A stretch of 49,905 bases of DNA from Candidatus Moduliflexus flocculans (GTDB lineage Bacteria; Moduliflexota; Moduliflexia; Moduliflexales; Moduliflexaceae). The stretch spans positions 1,005,864 to 1,055,768 of the forward strand of contig DF820455.1 of NCBI GenBank assembly GCA_000739515.1, written 5' to 3'. The notes under the pieces are model-generated. The model worked only from the letters and a program-made list of their open reading frames with translations. It did not search any database and had not been told where the DNA came from. This document shows, in pieces, positions 7,918 to 17,376 of this stretch; position 1 is the first letter of the stretch, and every line of letters starts with the position of its first letter. The position numbers and the translations under genes were made by a program.

Positions 7918-9000
7918 TCAAAATTCGATCCGGTCGCCCTGTTCGGGAAAAGCGAACGTTATGCCGAGATCATTGGCCTCTTCAAGTTGTTTTTTGATCA
8001 CGTCGCGGCGCGGCGTATCGGCTTGCAGCGAGGGCTTGATATGCGTGACCATGACGAACAAGCCCTTCAGCGCTGTTGCAGGCTGCTGCGGGTCAACGGC
8101 TTCGGCCAGGCGGCGCAATTCTTTCATCATCCAGGCCGGCGTCAGATGGCCGAACAATTGTTTGGCGTCGCGAGGATCGGGATAGGATGATTCCAAAAAG
8201 ATGCCGCGCAGTTTCTTTTCTCGCACAAGCGGCGCAATCGTCTGCCAGACATGCTGAAGTTTCTCACATTTTTCAGCGTCATCCGGCCCGGTATCGCCGA
8301 AATAAAGCGCGTAATCATCCTGCGTTCGCACGAGAAACGCGGTCGAAGTGACGCCAGAATGACACAATTCGAACGGCGTGACATTCAGCGGCGTTCCAGC
8401 GATGGCGACTTCCTGGTCGGGAGTAACGCGCACGTATTCGTATTTTTTCAATTGAAACCCTTCGCCGTCATTGCCGAAATTCGACCAGAGTTTCCAGTTA
8501 AAGGCATGATCCCGCAACGTGTCAAGCGTTGAAGGCAGGCCGAAAATCGGTTTCGCGCCATCATCTGGTGAATTAATAATCAATCCAGCGATATGATCGA
8601 GATGCGGATGGGATATCAAATACGCTTTTATATGCTGCTGCATAACATACGATTCGATTTGAAGCGGTGGAGCCGCCGATACGCTCACATCGGTGGCGTT
8701 CTCTTTGGCATCTGCTTGTTGGAGTACAGCAGAACTCTCTGTGCGAATATCATCCAGATTCCCGGCAATTTTGGCTTGCTGTAAGCCTGTCAGCAGCGTT
8801 CCGGCGTCGAGAGCGATAAAGTCATGACTGCCCGCCTGTGCGAGCAAATATGACGGCAAATTGCCTTCTTCCAATCCCCCTGATACGCCGAGCGCAATCA
8901 TGGTGAATTTCGGCTCTTCGGCATAAGACGGAATAAAAAAAATAGACAGCGCCCCCCAGAGAATTCCGACAACGATCAGAACTTTTATGCGTGTATTCAT
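7918..9000 (-). CDS. Exported metallo-beta-lactamase-fold hydrolase, class II cyclic-nucleotide phosphodiesterase-like
   Basis: Residues 1-27 form a signal peptide (KVLIVVGILWGALSIFFIPSYA). The metal site HPHLDH, the later GDTG and the C-terminal TH-I block match the class II cyclic-nucleotide phosphodiesterases (yeast PDE1, Vibrio CpdP). These sit in the periplasm and split cAMP or cGMP. The ordering GVSGGLEEGNLPSYLL, LDAGTL, SHPHLDH, HSGVTSTAFLV, FLESSYPD fits that class well. The substrate is inferred from family only. The gene is transcribed leftward, 145 bases after ssb, with a long inverted repeat in its leader at 9041-9070. Confidence 0.85.
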   Translation of the reverse strand: MNTRIKVLIVVGILWGALSIFFIPSYAEEPKFTMIALGVSGGLEEGNLPSYLLAQAGSHDFIALDAGTLLTGLQQAKIAGNLDDIRTESSAVLQQADAKENATDVSVSAAPPLQIESYVMQQHIKAYLISHPHLDHIAGLIINSPDDGAKPIFGLPSTLDTLRDHAFNWKLWSNFGNDGEGFQLKKYEYVRVTPDQEVAIAGTPLNVTPFELCHSGVTSTAFLVRTQDDYALYFGDTGPDDAEKCEKLQHVWQTIAPLVREKKLRGIFLESSYPDPRDAKQLFGHLTPAWMMKELRRLAEAVDPQQPATALKGLFVMVTHIKPSLQADTPRRDVIKKQLEEANDLGITFAFPEQGDRIEF

Positions 9001-9040
9001 ACAGGATCTCCCCTGAAAATGGAATGTTTATACACTGTGG

Positions 9041-9070
9041 TGTCGGTCGAAACTTCAGTTTCGACCGACA
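9041..9070. repeat. Perfect 14-bp inverted repeat in leader of phosphodiesterase-like gene
   Basis: Arms 9041-9054 and 9057-9070 pair perfectly around a two-base centre (TGTCGGTCGAAACT and its complement). It lies 41 bases upstream of the phosphodiesterase start. It could be an operator, an mRNA hairpin or a small dispersed element. There is no U-tract in the sense direction. Confidence 0.6.
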
Positions 9071-9102
9071 TGAATAGCTCTTTCTGATTCCAGGCACAAA
9101 GA

Positions 9103-9134
9103 AGCCCTGTCAGAGTTGACGCTCTGACAGGGCT
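9103..9134 (-). terminator. Terminator after ssb
   Basis: A 13-bp perfect stem (9103-9115 with 9122-9134) with a six-base loop starts 12 bases past the ssb stop. On the minus strand it is followed by TTCTTTG. The CTGTCAG core recurs in other hairpins of this window. Confidence 0.8.
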
Positions 9135-9145
9135 GTTATTGATTG

Positions 9146-9655
9146 TTAGAATGGAATATCATCCGGCGGCACGTCCGCTGGCATGGATGGCGCGGGACGC
9201 GGCTCGGCGACTTTGCCCGTATACGCTGGCGCTCCCGTCGAAGCTGGCGCCGATGGCGGCGTGTCATAGGTATCAGCCGGGTGCGGCGGACGTCCGCCAC
9301 CGCCTGATTCTCCTCGTCCACTACTCAACAAAATCAGGTCTTGCGCAACAATTTCAGTGGTATAACGCTTTACGCCATTTTGATCATCCCATGACCGGGT
9401 TTGAAGGCGACCTTCGATATATGTCTGTTTCCCTTTGTTCAGGAATTCAGAGGCGATTTCAGCAGTCCGTCCCCAGGCCACAATATTATGCCACTCCGTA
9501 AAATCTTCATATTCATCGCTGTTCGGCTTTTTTCGTCGTTCATTCGTCGCCAGGCTGAACGTGGCGACTGCCTGTCCATTCGACGTATAGCGCAATTCCG
9601 GGTCTTTCCCCAAATGCCCTATTAACTGAACTTTATTCAATGATTTCCCTGCCAT
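9146..9655 (-). CDS. ssb: Single-stranded DNA-binding protein
   Basis: SSB coats single-stranded DNA during replication and repair and recruits partners through its C-terminal tip. The OB fold begins [20 protein letters not shown] and continues through [14 protein letters not shown] and [16 protein letters not shown] glycine/proline-rich linker follows. The protein ends in the classic acidic tip PPDDIPF. A ribosome site AAGGAG precedes the ATG. The length of 169 is ordinary. It stands alone, not beside rpsF/rpsR as in many genomes. Confidence 0.97.
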   Translation of the reverse strand: MAGKSLNKVQLIGHLGKDPELRYTSNGQAVATFSLATNERRKKPNSDEYEDFTEWHNIVAWGRTAEIASEFLNKGKQTYIEGRLQTRSWDDQNGVKRYTTEIVAQDLILLSSGRGESGGGGRPPHPADTYDTPPSAPASTGAPAYTGKVAEPRPAPSMPADVPPDDIPF

Positions 9656-9810
9656 GTCCGTCTCCTTTGCCCTGCGTTATCAGTTTATGTTCTCGCATAA
9701 ATCCAATCACATCAGCCATAGACATTACCTATAACCCCCACAGAGCGTCAAGAAGAATCGTGAAAAATATGTAGAATCAAGGCGTATTGCCGCCAACAGA
9801 CGAAATTATA

Positions 9811-9841
9811 TTGACAAATCCATAAAGTCTCCGATTACGAT
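9811..9841 (+). promoter_or_regulatory. Possible sigma70-type promoter for HD-GYP pair
   Basis: TTGACA is at 9811-9816, with TACGAT at 9836-9841 as the nearest -10 (19-base spacer, longer than ideal). It lies about 70 bases before the first HD-GYP gene. Confidence 0.4.
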
Positions 9842-9912
9842 ATATCAATTTCATTGCGCGCCGCATGCGCATGATACCATAAGCACCAAGCAGTTCGAAG
9901 ACGGAGGTTGCC

Positions 9913-11466
9913 GTGAATAAAGACGATGAGTTACTCTTTGCCGAAGAAACGAATGAGGCGAGCGCGCCCAGCCAGGAAACCTGGGATATTTTGATTGCTG
10001 ACGATGAAGAGGAAGTTCATGCCGTCACGCGCATGGTGCTGGAGCGGTTCCAATTCGAAGGCAAAGGGGTACGGCTTTTAAGCGCATACTCAGGCAAAGA
10101 AACGCTTCAAATCATGCAAACGCACCCGAATATCGCCGTCCTGATTTTGGATGTGGTGATGGAAGAGGATACGACCGGCCTGGATGTGGTGAAACATATT
10201 CGCGAGGTCTTGTGCAACCGGTTTGTGCGGATTATTTTGCGGACAGGCCAGCCGGGGCAGGCGCCGGAACGGCAGGTCACGATGGAATATGACATCAACG
10301 ATTATAAAGGGAAATCCGAATTGACCGCGCAAAAACTGTTCACGACGATTATCGGCCTGCTGCGAGCGTATCGCGATTTGCGGATGATTGAGCGCAGTCG
10401 TCGCGGACTGGAACGCATTGTGACGCTCTCAGCAGAGTTATTTGCCCAACAAACACTTAAACACTTTAGCGTCGGCTTATTAGTGCATCTATCCGCGATT
10501 TTGCAGGCTGATGAACTGCACGCGACGCCGCCCAGTTCCGGCGTGGTGGTCAGCGGCAAACATGGCGAATTTGTCATCAGTGCCGGGCTTGGAACATTTC
10601 AATCTCTTGAAGGCCAGAATGCTCAAGATGCGCTGCCAGCGAATATCCAGCAGTCTCTGTTTACCACAATTGAACACAAGCGCAGTGTATTTTTAGAGGA
10701 CGCATATCTTGGATATTTCTCCACCAAAAACGGCCTGGAGCATATCATTTATCTGCAAACCCCAGTTTCGCCAAATCATTTGGATATTGAATTCTGTAAA
10801 ATTTTGGAAATGAATGCCTCTATCGCGTTCGAAAATATCGAATTGCACCAGGAAATCATCGAGACGCAGCGAGAGGTTATTTTTACATTAGGAGAAGTGG
10901 TTGAACGGCGCTTTCACAAAGCGGCCACACATATTAAGCAAGTCTGCGCCATCTCGCATTTGCTGGCGCTCAAGGCGCATCTCGATGAACAGGACGCCGA
11001 AATGCTGCGATTAGCTGCTCCTCTCCATGATGTCGGCATGTTAGGCGTGCCAGACGCCATTTTATATAAACATCCTCATCTGAGCCCGGCTGAATGGACG
11101 ATTTTCCAACGACATCCGCTGTTAGGCTATAAAATCCTGAAAGGCGTTCAACAGCCGATTCTGAAGCTTGCGGCGCAATTAGCGATGGAACATCATGAAC
11201 ACTGGGATGGACAGGGGTATCCGAATGGCTTGCGCGGAGAAGAGATTCACCTATTTTCCAGAATTCTGCATATCGCCGATGTCTTCGACGAACTGATGGA
11301 TGCCATGCATCAGCAGGCGCAGCCGAACGTGATGTCAGTCAAAACCGTATTTCAAGAACATGCCGGAACGCAGTTCGATCCGAAATTGGCAGAAATTTTC
11401 TTGACGCATTTCGACGAATTTGCGCAACATTGGATAGAAAACCACGTCGTATCGTCAACCGCGTAA
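9913..11466 (+). CDS. REC-DUF3369-like-HD-GYP response regulator, degenerate catalytic motif
   Basis: The receiver domain (about residues 25-155) has the acidic pair in IADDEEEVH, the phosphoacceptor in LILDVVMEED, the switch residue in LRTGQ and the lysine in INDYKGK. The middle region (about 165-320) resembles the DUF3369 sensor region. The C-terminal HD-GYP domain, which in active members hydrolyses cyclic-di-GMP, reads HDVGMLGVPDAIL where the family has HDxGK. The usual lysine is a methionine. HHEHWDGQGYP is kept, but the region after ADVFDEL has lost the usual R-x-Y. The protein may be inactive or regulatory. It is followed after 13 bases by a full-length paralogue with canonical motifs. 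Confidence 0.9.
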   Translation: MNKDDELLFAEETNEASAPSQETWDILIADDEEEVHAVTRMVLERFQFEGKGVRLLSAYSGKETLQIMQTHPNIAVLILDVVMEEDTTGLDVVKHIREVLCNRFVRIILRTGQPGQAPERQVTMEYDINDYKGKSELTAQKLFTTIIGLLRAYRDLRMIERSRRGLERIVTLSAELFAQQTLKHFSVGLLVHLSAILQADELHATPPSSGVVVSGKHGEFVISAGLGTFQSLEGQNAQDALPANIQQSLFTTIEHKRSVFLEDAYLGYFSTKNGLEHIIYLQTPVSPNHLDIEFCKILEMNASIAFENIELHQEIIETQREVIFTLGEVVERRFHKAATHIKQVCAISHLLALKAHLDEQDAEMLRLAAPLHDVGMLGVPDAILYKHPHLSPAEWTIFQRHPLLGYKILKGVQQPILKLAAQLAMEHHEHWDGQGYPNGLRGEEIHLFSRILHIADVFDELMDAMHQQAQPNVMSVKTVFQEHAGTQFDPKLAEIFLTHFDEFAQHWIENHVVSSTA

Positions 11467-11479
11467 AGAGGGAGACCGC

Positions 11480-13015
11480 ATGTATCAGGATGACGAACTC
11501 ATCTTTATAGAAGAATCCTCGCCAACTGTTGTGGCTCATAAAAAGCCATGGAAAATTATCGTGGCTGATGATGAAGAAGAAGTTCATGCCGTGACTCGGA
11601 TGGTGCTGGAAGAGTTCTATTTCGAAGAGCGTGAACTTGAGGTATTAAGCGCCTATTCCGGAAAAGAGACGATTCGCCTGTTACATGAACATGCCGATGC
11701 CGCACTGCTGCTGCTTGATGTCGTGATGGAACAGGAAACGACCGGCCTGGAAGTGGTCAAATATGTCCGCGATGAGTTGAAGAATCGGTTTGTGCGAATT
11801 ATCATGCGCACCGGTCAGCCTGGACAAGCGCCGGAACGCCAGGTCACGATGCAGTATGACATTAACGATTACAAAGAGAAAACCGAACTCACCGCGCAAA
11901 AGCTGTACACGACAGTTGTCGCCTCTCTGCGCGCCTATCGAGACCTCCGAACCATTGAGCGCCATCGAAAAGGCCTGGAACAGATCATTTCAATTTCTGC
12001 GCGATTATTTGAATTACGGAATCTTAAACAATTCGTCACCAGCGCATTATTCCATATTGCCGCCCTCCTTGACTTGAACGAAGACGCCGTTTCGCTGCAA
12101 ACATCGGGCTTTGCGTTAAAGCATGTCACAGGAGCATTTCATTGGCTGGCTGGAATCGGCGAGTTTGCCACGTACGATTTCCAACAGTTTCCCTCGCTTC
12201 CAACGCCGATTCAGTCCGTTTTAACGAGCGCGCTCGAACAACGCCAGACCATCTTCGCGCAAAATATGTATGTCGGCTATTTCCAAACGAAACGGCAGGT
12301 TGAATATCTGTTATGCCTTCAAAGTGATTACGCATTCAGCGATTTAGAAGTCGGTTTTATCAAAATTTTTTCCACGAATTTAGCGGTCGCGTTTGATAAT
12401 CTGGCGTTGACTGAAGAAATCGAAGATACACAGCGCGAAGTCATTTTCACGTTAGGCGAAGTCGTGGAAAACCGCTCGGAAGAAACCGGCAACCATGTGA
12501 AACGCGTCGGAGAATATTGCTATCTGTTAGCCAGAAAATATGGTTTCGACGAGGAAACCGCAGAATTGCTGCGGTTTGCCTCGCCGATGCACGATGTCGG
12601 CAAAATCGGCATCCCGGATGCGATTTTAAACAAGCCAGGCAAATTGACGAACGAAGAATTCGAAACAATCAAAACCCATACGCTCATCGGGTATGATATT
12701 CTCAAAGGCTCGAAGCAAAAAATTCTGCAAATGGCCGCCCAGATTGCCTTAGAACATCACGAGCGCTGGGATGGGCGCGGCTATCCTCGCGGGTTAGCAG
12801 GCGATCAAACGAGCGTGCTTGCGCGAATCGTGAAAGTGGCCGATGTGTTTGATGCCCTCAGTTGTAAGCGAGTATATAAAGATGCCTGGGAAACCGAGCA
12901 GATTATCACGACCTTAAAACAGGATCGCGGCACTCATTTTGATCCCGCGTTAATTGATTTGACCTTGGAAAATATGGATCACATGCTCGAAATCAGGCAT
13001 CGTTTGCAAGATTAA
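11480..13015 (+). CDS. REC-DUF3369-like-HD-GYP response regulator (cyclic-di-GMP phosphodiesterase)
   Basis: This is the tandem paralogue of the preceding gene with the same architecture over 511 residues. The receiver has IVADDEEEVH, LLLDVVMEQE, MRTGQ and INDYKEK. The HD-GYP domain is canonical: ENRSEETGNHVKRV, MHDVGKIGIPDAIL, HHERWDGRGYP and VADVFDALSCKRVY. It should hydrolyse cyclic-di-GMP when the receiver is phosphorylated. No histidine kinase is adjacent. A GAGGGAG ribosome site precedes ATG 11480, 13 bases after the upstream stop, so the two are co-transcribed. Its stop codon overlaps that of the converging glycosyltransferase gene. Confidence 0.95.
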   Translation: MYQDDELIFIEESSPTVVAHKKPWKIIVADDEEEVHAVTRMVLEEFYFEERELEVLSAYSGKETIRLLHEHADAALLLLDVVMEQETTGLEVVKYVRDELKNRFVRIIMRTGQPGQAPERQVTMQYDINDYKEKTELTAQKLYTTVVASLRAYRDLRTIERHRKGLEQIISISARLFELRNLKQFVTSALFHIAALLDLNEDAVSLQTSGFALKHVTGAFHWLAGIGEFATYDFQQFPSLPTPIQSVLTSALEQRQTIFAQNMYVGYFQTKRQVEYLLCLQSDYAFSDLEVGFIKIFSTNLAVAFDNLALTEEIEDTQREVIFTLGEVVENRSEETGNHVKRVGEYCYLLARKYGFDEETAELLRFASPMHDVGKIGIPDAILNKPGKLTNEEFETIKTHTLIGYDILKGSKQKILQMAAQIALEHHERWDGRGYPRGLAGDQTSVLARIVKVADVFDALSCKRVYKDAWETEQIITTLKQDRGTHFDPALIDLTLENMDHMLEIRHRLQD

Positions 13016-14112
13016 GGCGACAACAACGCCCGAAACAGCGTCTCATACGCTGCCGCCATCTGTTCCACCGAAAACCGTTCCGCCATGCTTCGCGCCGCGT
13101 GTGCGCCGATCTGCGCCGCGATTTCTGGATAACGCAACGCCTCACAGAGATGTGCCGCCAATTGTTCAGCATCGCCCGGCGGCGTCAACCAGCCGGTCAC
13201 GCCATCTTCAACGATGTCGCGAGCGCCGTCCACCGCCGTCGCAATCGCCGGAATTCCCGCCGCCATCGCCTCCATCAACGCATTCGGCATCCCTTCAAAA
13301 TGCGACGCTTGCACATACAGATCGGCGCAGGCTAACAGCGTGTCAATATCCGTGCGTTCGCCGAGAAAGCGCGTCTGTCTGCTGACGCCGAGTTTAACCG
13401 CGAGCATTTGAAGTTCCGCGAATTGCGCACCTTGCCCGATAATCAGCAGACACACATCGGGAAATTGCGCGGCAACAAGCCGGAAGGCTTGCAGTAAACA
13501 ATCAAACCCTTTCTGCGGCGCAAGCCGACCGATTGACACAATTATCCTCGCTGTCGGCGGAATCTCAAGCTGACGGCGGCAGGTCTGTTTCTCAAGCGCT
13601 TGCGCAGGCGGATTGACGCCATTCGGAATGTAAACAACCTGCGCTTCCCGAACCCCTTCATGTCTCAGCGCAAACGGAATCGCGCTTTTCGCATTAAAAA
13701 CAATTTTCTGCGCAAATCGCGCCGTTAGTCGGTCGCACCAAAAATGCCAGCGCTGTTTATAGATATTCTGGGCGCGGATTGAGGAAATTATAACCGGAAC
13801 AGCCGCAATTTTCGCAACAATTCGGCCAATTTGATCGCTGTAAAACAGCAGCGTAAACACGATATCCGGTTTCCACGCCAGCCAATCCGCGATCATGCGC
13901 CAGATGCCGCGCAACGTCGCGCCGATGATGATCACCTCAATTCCGGCCTGCCGAAAAGCGTTGAGATTAGCTGGATGCGCCTCATTTTTCAGGCAATAGA
14001 CGCGTTGTTCGAAGCCATGCGGCGTGAGTTCCTGCGTTAATGAGAGCAGGAATTTCTGCGTGCCGTGCAACGTTAATTTATCAATCATGTAGGCGATCCT
14101 GATCGTTTTCAT
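13012..14112 (-). CDS. Glycosyltransferase family 4 protein
   Basis: This GT-B retaining glycosyltransferase probably builds a surface glycolipid or polysaccharide. The N-terminal domain starts IRIAYMIDKLTLHGTQKFLLSL. The C-terminal domain has IIVSIGRLAPQKGFDCLLQAF, then LLIIGQGAQ and the E-x7-E motif in FEGMPNALMEAMAAGIPAIAT. The donor and acceptor cannot be told. It is the last gene of a three-gene leftward operon and overlaps the flippase-like gene by 32 bases. Its stop codon overlaps that of the HD-GYP gene on the other strand. Confidence 0.92.
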   Translation of the reverse strand: MKTIRIAYMIDKLTLHGTQKFLLSLTQELTPHGFEQRVYCLKNEAHPANLNAFRQAGIEVIIIGATLRGIWRMIADWLAWKPDIVFTLLFYSDQIGRIVAKIAAVPVIISSIRAQNIYKQRWHFWCDRLTARFAQKIVFNAKSAIPFALRHEGVREAQVVYIPNGVNPPAQALEKQTCRRQLEIPPTARIIVSIGRLAPQKGFDCLLQAFRLVAAQFPDVCLLIIGQGAQFAELQMLAVKLGVSRQTRFLGERTDIDTLLACADLYVQASHFEGMPNALMEAMAAGIPAIATAVDGARDIVEDGVTGWLTPPGDAEQLAAHLCEALRYPEIAAQIGAHAARSMAERFSVEQMAAAYETLFRALLSP

Positions 14113-15148
14113 CGTGAGGTCTGGAACGGATGAAGGAAAAATCGAGCAGCGCGTATAACCGCATCAGTCCATAAAGCCCAAAACAGAGCAAAAACAGCGT
14201 GGCGATGATATGTGAACCGAACGCGGCAGTAATCGCAATCTGACGCGGCACGCCTAATGCTTCTGCCAAAAAGACCCAGGTCGTTTCATGAATACCGAAG
14301 CCGCTGACAAACTGCAACGGAAGCAGGCGCATCATGATGATACAGGTGGACGTAAAAACAATTTCTTGATACGAGAGCTGCACCTGAAACGCATGCAGCA
14401 GAAAATAATTGGTCGCGAAAATGCAGAGCCAGATGCCGCATGACACGATCAGCACGGGAAACAAGTTCGCGCCAAATCGCAGCGTGAGCAGGGCGTTTAC
14501 CACCTCTCCAAGCTCGCGCTCGATTTTATGCGCTAACTGAAACCGCTCGAATTTTAAGACGCGGATCAGGGCGTGAAACCAACCGACATAGCGCGTTTTA
14601 TACGCCAACAGCAATGCAAGCAACGCGCAGGCCGCGATTAACGCCACACTCACGACTAACAGGAGCGTGTTCAGCCAGGAGGATGAAAAGTTGAGGAATA
14701 CTGCTGACGTCAGGAACAACAGCGAGATCGCTAAATGATCGAATACGCGGGCGATAAGCAGGTTTGAGACGCTGCGGCCAGTAGAGACCTGATTCACTTG
14801 CTTGAGCAAAATGATGTAGGACAATTCGCCAAGACGCGCCGGAATAATGTTTAACGCGGCATAATGCACAAGCACAATCGGCACGAGGTGGCGCAGAGGA
14901 ATCTGTTGCGGCAAGAGGAGGCGAAAGCGAAGCGCTCTCAGCAAAAACCCTCCGAAATAGCTTCCCATGCCAGCCAGCAGTAACGACGGTGGAATATTCC
15001 TGACAATCCGCGCTGCCTCGCGAAAGTCAACCTGCGAGAACAGCCAGGAAATCAAAACCAGCCCGACCCCGACGGGAAAAAGTCGGGCAAAATATTTTCT
15101 CAAGCGAGCGTGGTTCGTTGTGACGGACATTTGTTCTTCTTGCATCAT
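14081..15148 (-). CDS. Lysylphosphatidylglycerol synthase TM / UPF0104-type membrane protein
   Basis: This integral membrane protein has about eight hydrophobic segments, for example VGVGLVLISWLFSQVDF, GMGSYFGGFLLRALRF, and PARLGELSYIILLKQ, the last a recognisable family block. Family members act as flippase-like domains in glycolipid or aminoacyl-lipid pathways. There is no synthase domain here. The open frame starts at 15262, but that part overlaps the upstream methyltransferase. I chose ATG 15148, which forms an ATGA overlap with the methyltransferase stop. ATG 15145 and ATG 15130 (weak AAGAAG upstream) are alternatives. Between a methyltransferase and a glycosyltransferase it probably helps export a lipid-linked glycan. 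Confidence 0.85.
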   Translation of the reverse strand: MMQEEQMSVTTNHARLRKYFARLFPVGVGLVLISWLFSQVDFREAARIVRNIPPSLLLAGMGSYFGGFLLRALRFRLLLPQQIPLRHLVPIVLVHYAALNIIPARLGELSYIILLKQVNQVSTGRSVSNLLIARVFDHLAISLLFLTSAVFLNFSSSWLNTLLLVVSVALIAACALLALLLAYKTRYVGWFHALIRVLKFERFQLAHKIERELGEVVNALLTLRFGANLFPVLIVSCGIWLCIFATNYFLLHAFQVQLSYQEIVFTSTCIIMMRLLPLQFVSGFGIHETTWVFLAEALGVPRQIAITAAFGSHIIATLFLLCFGLYGLMRLYALLDFSFIRSRPHDENDQDRLHD

Positions 15149-16161
15149 GAAATCGGCAGAAGGCGGAAGCACGTGGTCACTGCGCCAAAACGCGGAAACA
15201 CGCGCAACGCATTCGCAAGGTGTTCGATGCAACGAATGGCGGGCAGCAATTTTCCAGGGCAATACCGATAAAAAATCTGGTGATGCGGCGGAAACGCAAG
15301 AATCGCGCCCTGCACCGAATTGACCATGAAGCCCGCATTATGAAACAGGCGCAGCAAGGCTGCGTATCGAAAACGCCGGTGAACGCGCAGAAAAATATCA
15401 TCTGCCACCGTTTCCGGCAGATTGGCTCGCTGCGCGGCTTGATACGCCTTTTTATCAAACTGAATCGTTTTTTCAGACTGAATCTGGCGATTCAACAAGC
15501 GCAGCAGGCGCATGCTCCCACGCGAGAGCGACACGGCAGACGGCGTGGTCAGGATGACGCAGCCATTTGGTTTCAGGACGCGCCGAAACTCGGCGAGCGC
15601 TAATTCCGGCGCGATGAGATGTTCTAATACCTCGCTACACAAGAGTAGTTCGAACGTCTGATCCTGAAATTGCAGATGTTCGGCGTCGCCAATTTCAAAG
15701 GCAACGTTGGCGCAGCACAGCTTCTGCTGAAGCGTCTTCGCAAAGGCGATGGCGCTCTCCGAAACGTCTATGCCGACAATTGTTTCCGCATCCTTCGCGA
15801 GCGATAATGAGAGCAAGCCCGCGCCGCAACCGATTTCGAGAATGTTCTGAGTGGGAAGCGATTGCTGAATCAATGGCAGCATCACTTCAAGCCTTCGCGT
15901 AAATGTGTACCGTGTACCAGGCCTCGGCGAATAATAGCCAAGATAGCCTGTGCCGATTTCCCAGTCGAGATACCGGGCGCGGAGTTCATACAACTGCTGA
16001 AGCTGCTGATTTGTCGGCGCGGCAGAGTGAAACTCCGGCGTAAGTGCGGCGAGTTCGTCGCGAATCAATTGTGTGAAATTCGTAACTGCCGAAACATGGC
16101 ATTCGCGCATGACCTTTTCGACGACGGGGCGGAATTCTGAGAACATGGCATCAATTCGCAT
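15145..16161 (-). CDS. Class I SAM-dependent methyltransferase
   Basis: The AdoMet motif ILEIGCGAGLLSLSLA is followed by VGIDVSESAI and by LLLCSEVLEHL, a typical Methyltransf_11/UbiG-like fold in the middle of 338 residues. A long N-terminal region (about 130 residues) has EIGTGYLGYYSPRPGTRYTF. The C-terminal part RFRYAALLRLFHNAGF resembles methyltransferases of cell-surface pathways. UbiG itself is unlikely because the neighbours are a flippase-like protein and a glycosyltransferase. It is the first gene of that operon, and the intergenic stretch 16162-16383 separates it from the divergent ppx gene. Confidence 0.85.
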   Translation of the reverse strand: MRIDAMFSEFRPVVEKVMRECHVSAVTNFTQLIRDELAALTPEFHSAAPTNQQLQQLYELRARYLDWEIGTGYLGYYSPRPGTRYTFTRRLEVMLPLIQQSLPTQNILEIGCGAGLLSLSLAKDAETIVGIDVSESAIAFAKTLQQKLCCANVAFEIGDAEHLQFQDQTFELLLCSEVLEHLIAPELALAEFRRVLKPNGCVILTTPSAVSLSRGSMRLLRLLNRQIQSEKTIQFDKKAYQAAQRANLPETVADDIFLRVHRRFRYAALLRLFHNAGFMVNSVQGAILAFPPHHQIFYRYCPGKLLPAIRCIEHLANALRVFPRFGAVTTCFRLLPIS

Positions 16162-16383
16162 GTATAACGACGTTGTCTCGCTCTTCTGCTTTTGTCAAGA
16201 GATTTCCAGCCGGGCGTCTCCGCGCGAATTCTGCGAGAAAATGATTTCATGCACAGCTATCGCTTGACAAACGCATCCATTTTTACAATAGACGATATCT
16301 GACATCCCAGCGCTATCCACGCGATCAGGCAATATTGAATGCGCCTGATCTCCTTGTTTACCCAATGCAATAGACAGGCCATT

Positions 16384-17292
16384 ATGAAAAAATATGCTGT
16401 GATTGATGTTGGCACAAATTCAATTAAGTTCCTGATTGCCGAACATCGTCATGATAGATGGAACACGCTGCTCGACTGCGCGGAAATCGCCAGATTGGGC
16501 GATGGGTTTTACGATACCGGCAGGCTTCATTCCGAGACAATGACGCGGAATGCAAACGCCATTGCCAAAATGGTGCATATTGCCTATGAACAACAGGTTG
16601 ATGAGATTATCGGTATTGGCACGATGTGTCTGCGCTCTGCTGAGAATTCCGATGAATTCGTCCGATTGGTCGCGCAGATATGCGGTTTGCACATCGAGAT
16701 TCTTTCTGGCGAAGAAGAAGCTCGTCTCGCATTTTTAGCGGTAACATCCGGAAATCATACATTGAGCGGGCGCGTGTTCGTGTTCGATACTGGTGGCGGC
16801 AGTACGGAATGTATTATTGGGCATGATGGACAGATAGCACAGCGGATCAGTCTGGATATTGGCGCATTGCTCCAGACGGAACGATTCCTGACAACTTTTC
16901 CAGTCACATCCGAGCAGATCGAATATGCCTTGCATTTTGTAATGCAGCATATCACGCCGCTGGAATGGATTGATCGCGTTCATTCAGTCGTCGGCATCGG
17001 CGGTACTGTGACGACGCTTTGCGCGGTGAAACTTGGCCTTGAGCCGTATGATGCGGAGCGCATCGAAGGCGCGACGTTAGAACTCTCCGAAATTGACCGC
17101 CAGATCGCCGTATATGCGTCCACGCCGTTGGAAGAACGGCAGCGAATTCCCGGCCTGCATCCGAAGCGGGCGGATGTGATTTTAGGCGGTGCAATTATCG
17201 TGAAGGCGATGATGCTGAAAACTTGCGCGGAGGCGATCACGGTCAGCGACCGGGGCGTGCGGCATGGCATTCTGGCGGATCGGGCAGGATAA
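16384..17292 (+). CDS. ppx: Ppx/GppA family phosphatase
   Basis: The protein has an actin-like ATPase fold that hydrolyses polyphosphate or guanosine pentaphosphate. Motifs are the N-terminal VIDVGTNSIKFLIAE (family: DxGSNS), FDTGGGSTECI and GIGGTVTTLCAV. At 302 residues it is the short form without the C-terminal HD domain, like many bacterial Ppx2-type proteins. An in-frame ATG at 16339 would add 15 residues, but the conserved start MKKYAVIDVG favours 16384. Whether it acts on polyP or pppGpp cannot be decided from sequence. A weak TTGACA (16264-16269) lies upstream. Confidence 0.92.
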   Translation: MKKYAVIDVGTNSIKFLIAEHRHDRWNTLLDCAEIARLGDGFYDTGRLHSETMTRNANAIAKMVHIAYEQQVDEIIGIGTMCLRSAENSDEFVRLVAQICGLHIEILSGEEEARLAFLAVTSGNHTLSGRVFVFDTGGGSTECIIGHDGQIAQRISLDIGALLQTERFLTTFPVTSEQIEYALHFVMQHITPLEWIDRVHSVVGIGGTVTTLCAVKLGLEPYDAERIEGATLELSEIDRQIAVYASTPLEERQRIPGLHPKRADVILGGAIIVKAMMLKTCAEAITVSDRGVRHGILADRAG

Positions 17293-17376
17293 GAATTGAA
17301 CAGGAGCACAATGCTCTGCGCGATCAGAAAAAAATTCTTGCAGCAGCTCTGCATATTAAAGGAAATGAAAAATCTC

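Noticed and set aside
16264..16289. TTGACA and TACAAT upstream of ppx as promoter
   Set aside because: The spacer is only 14 bases, so I mention it with the gene but do not list it.
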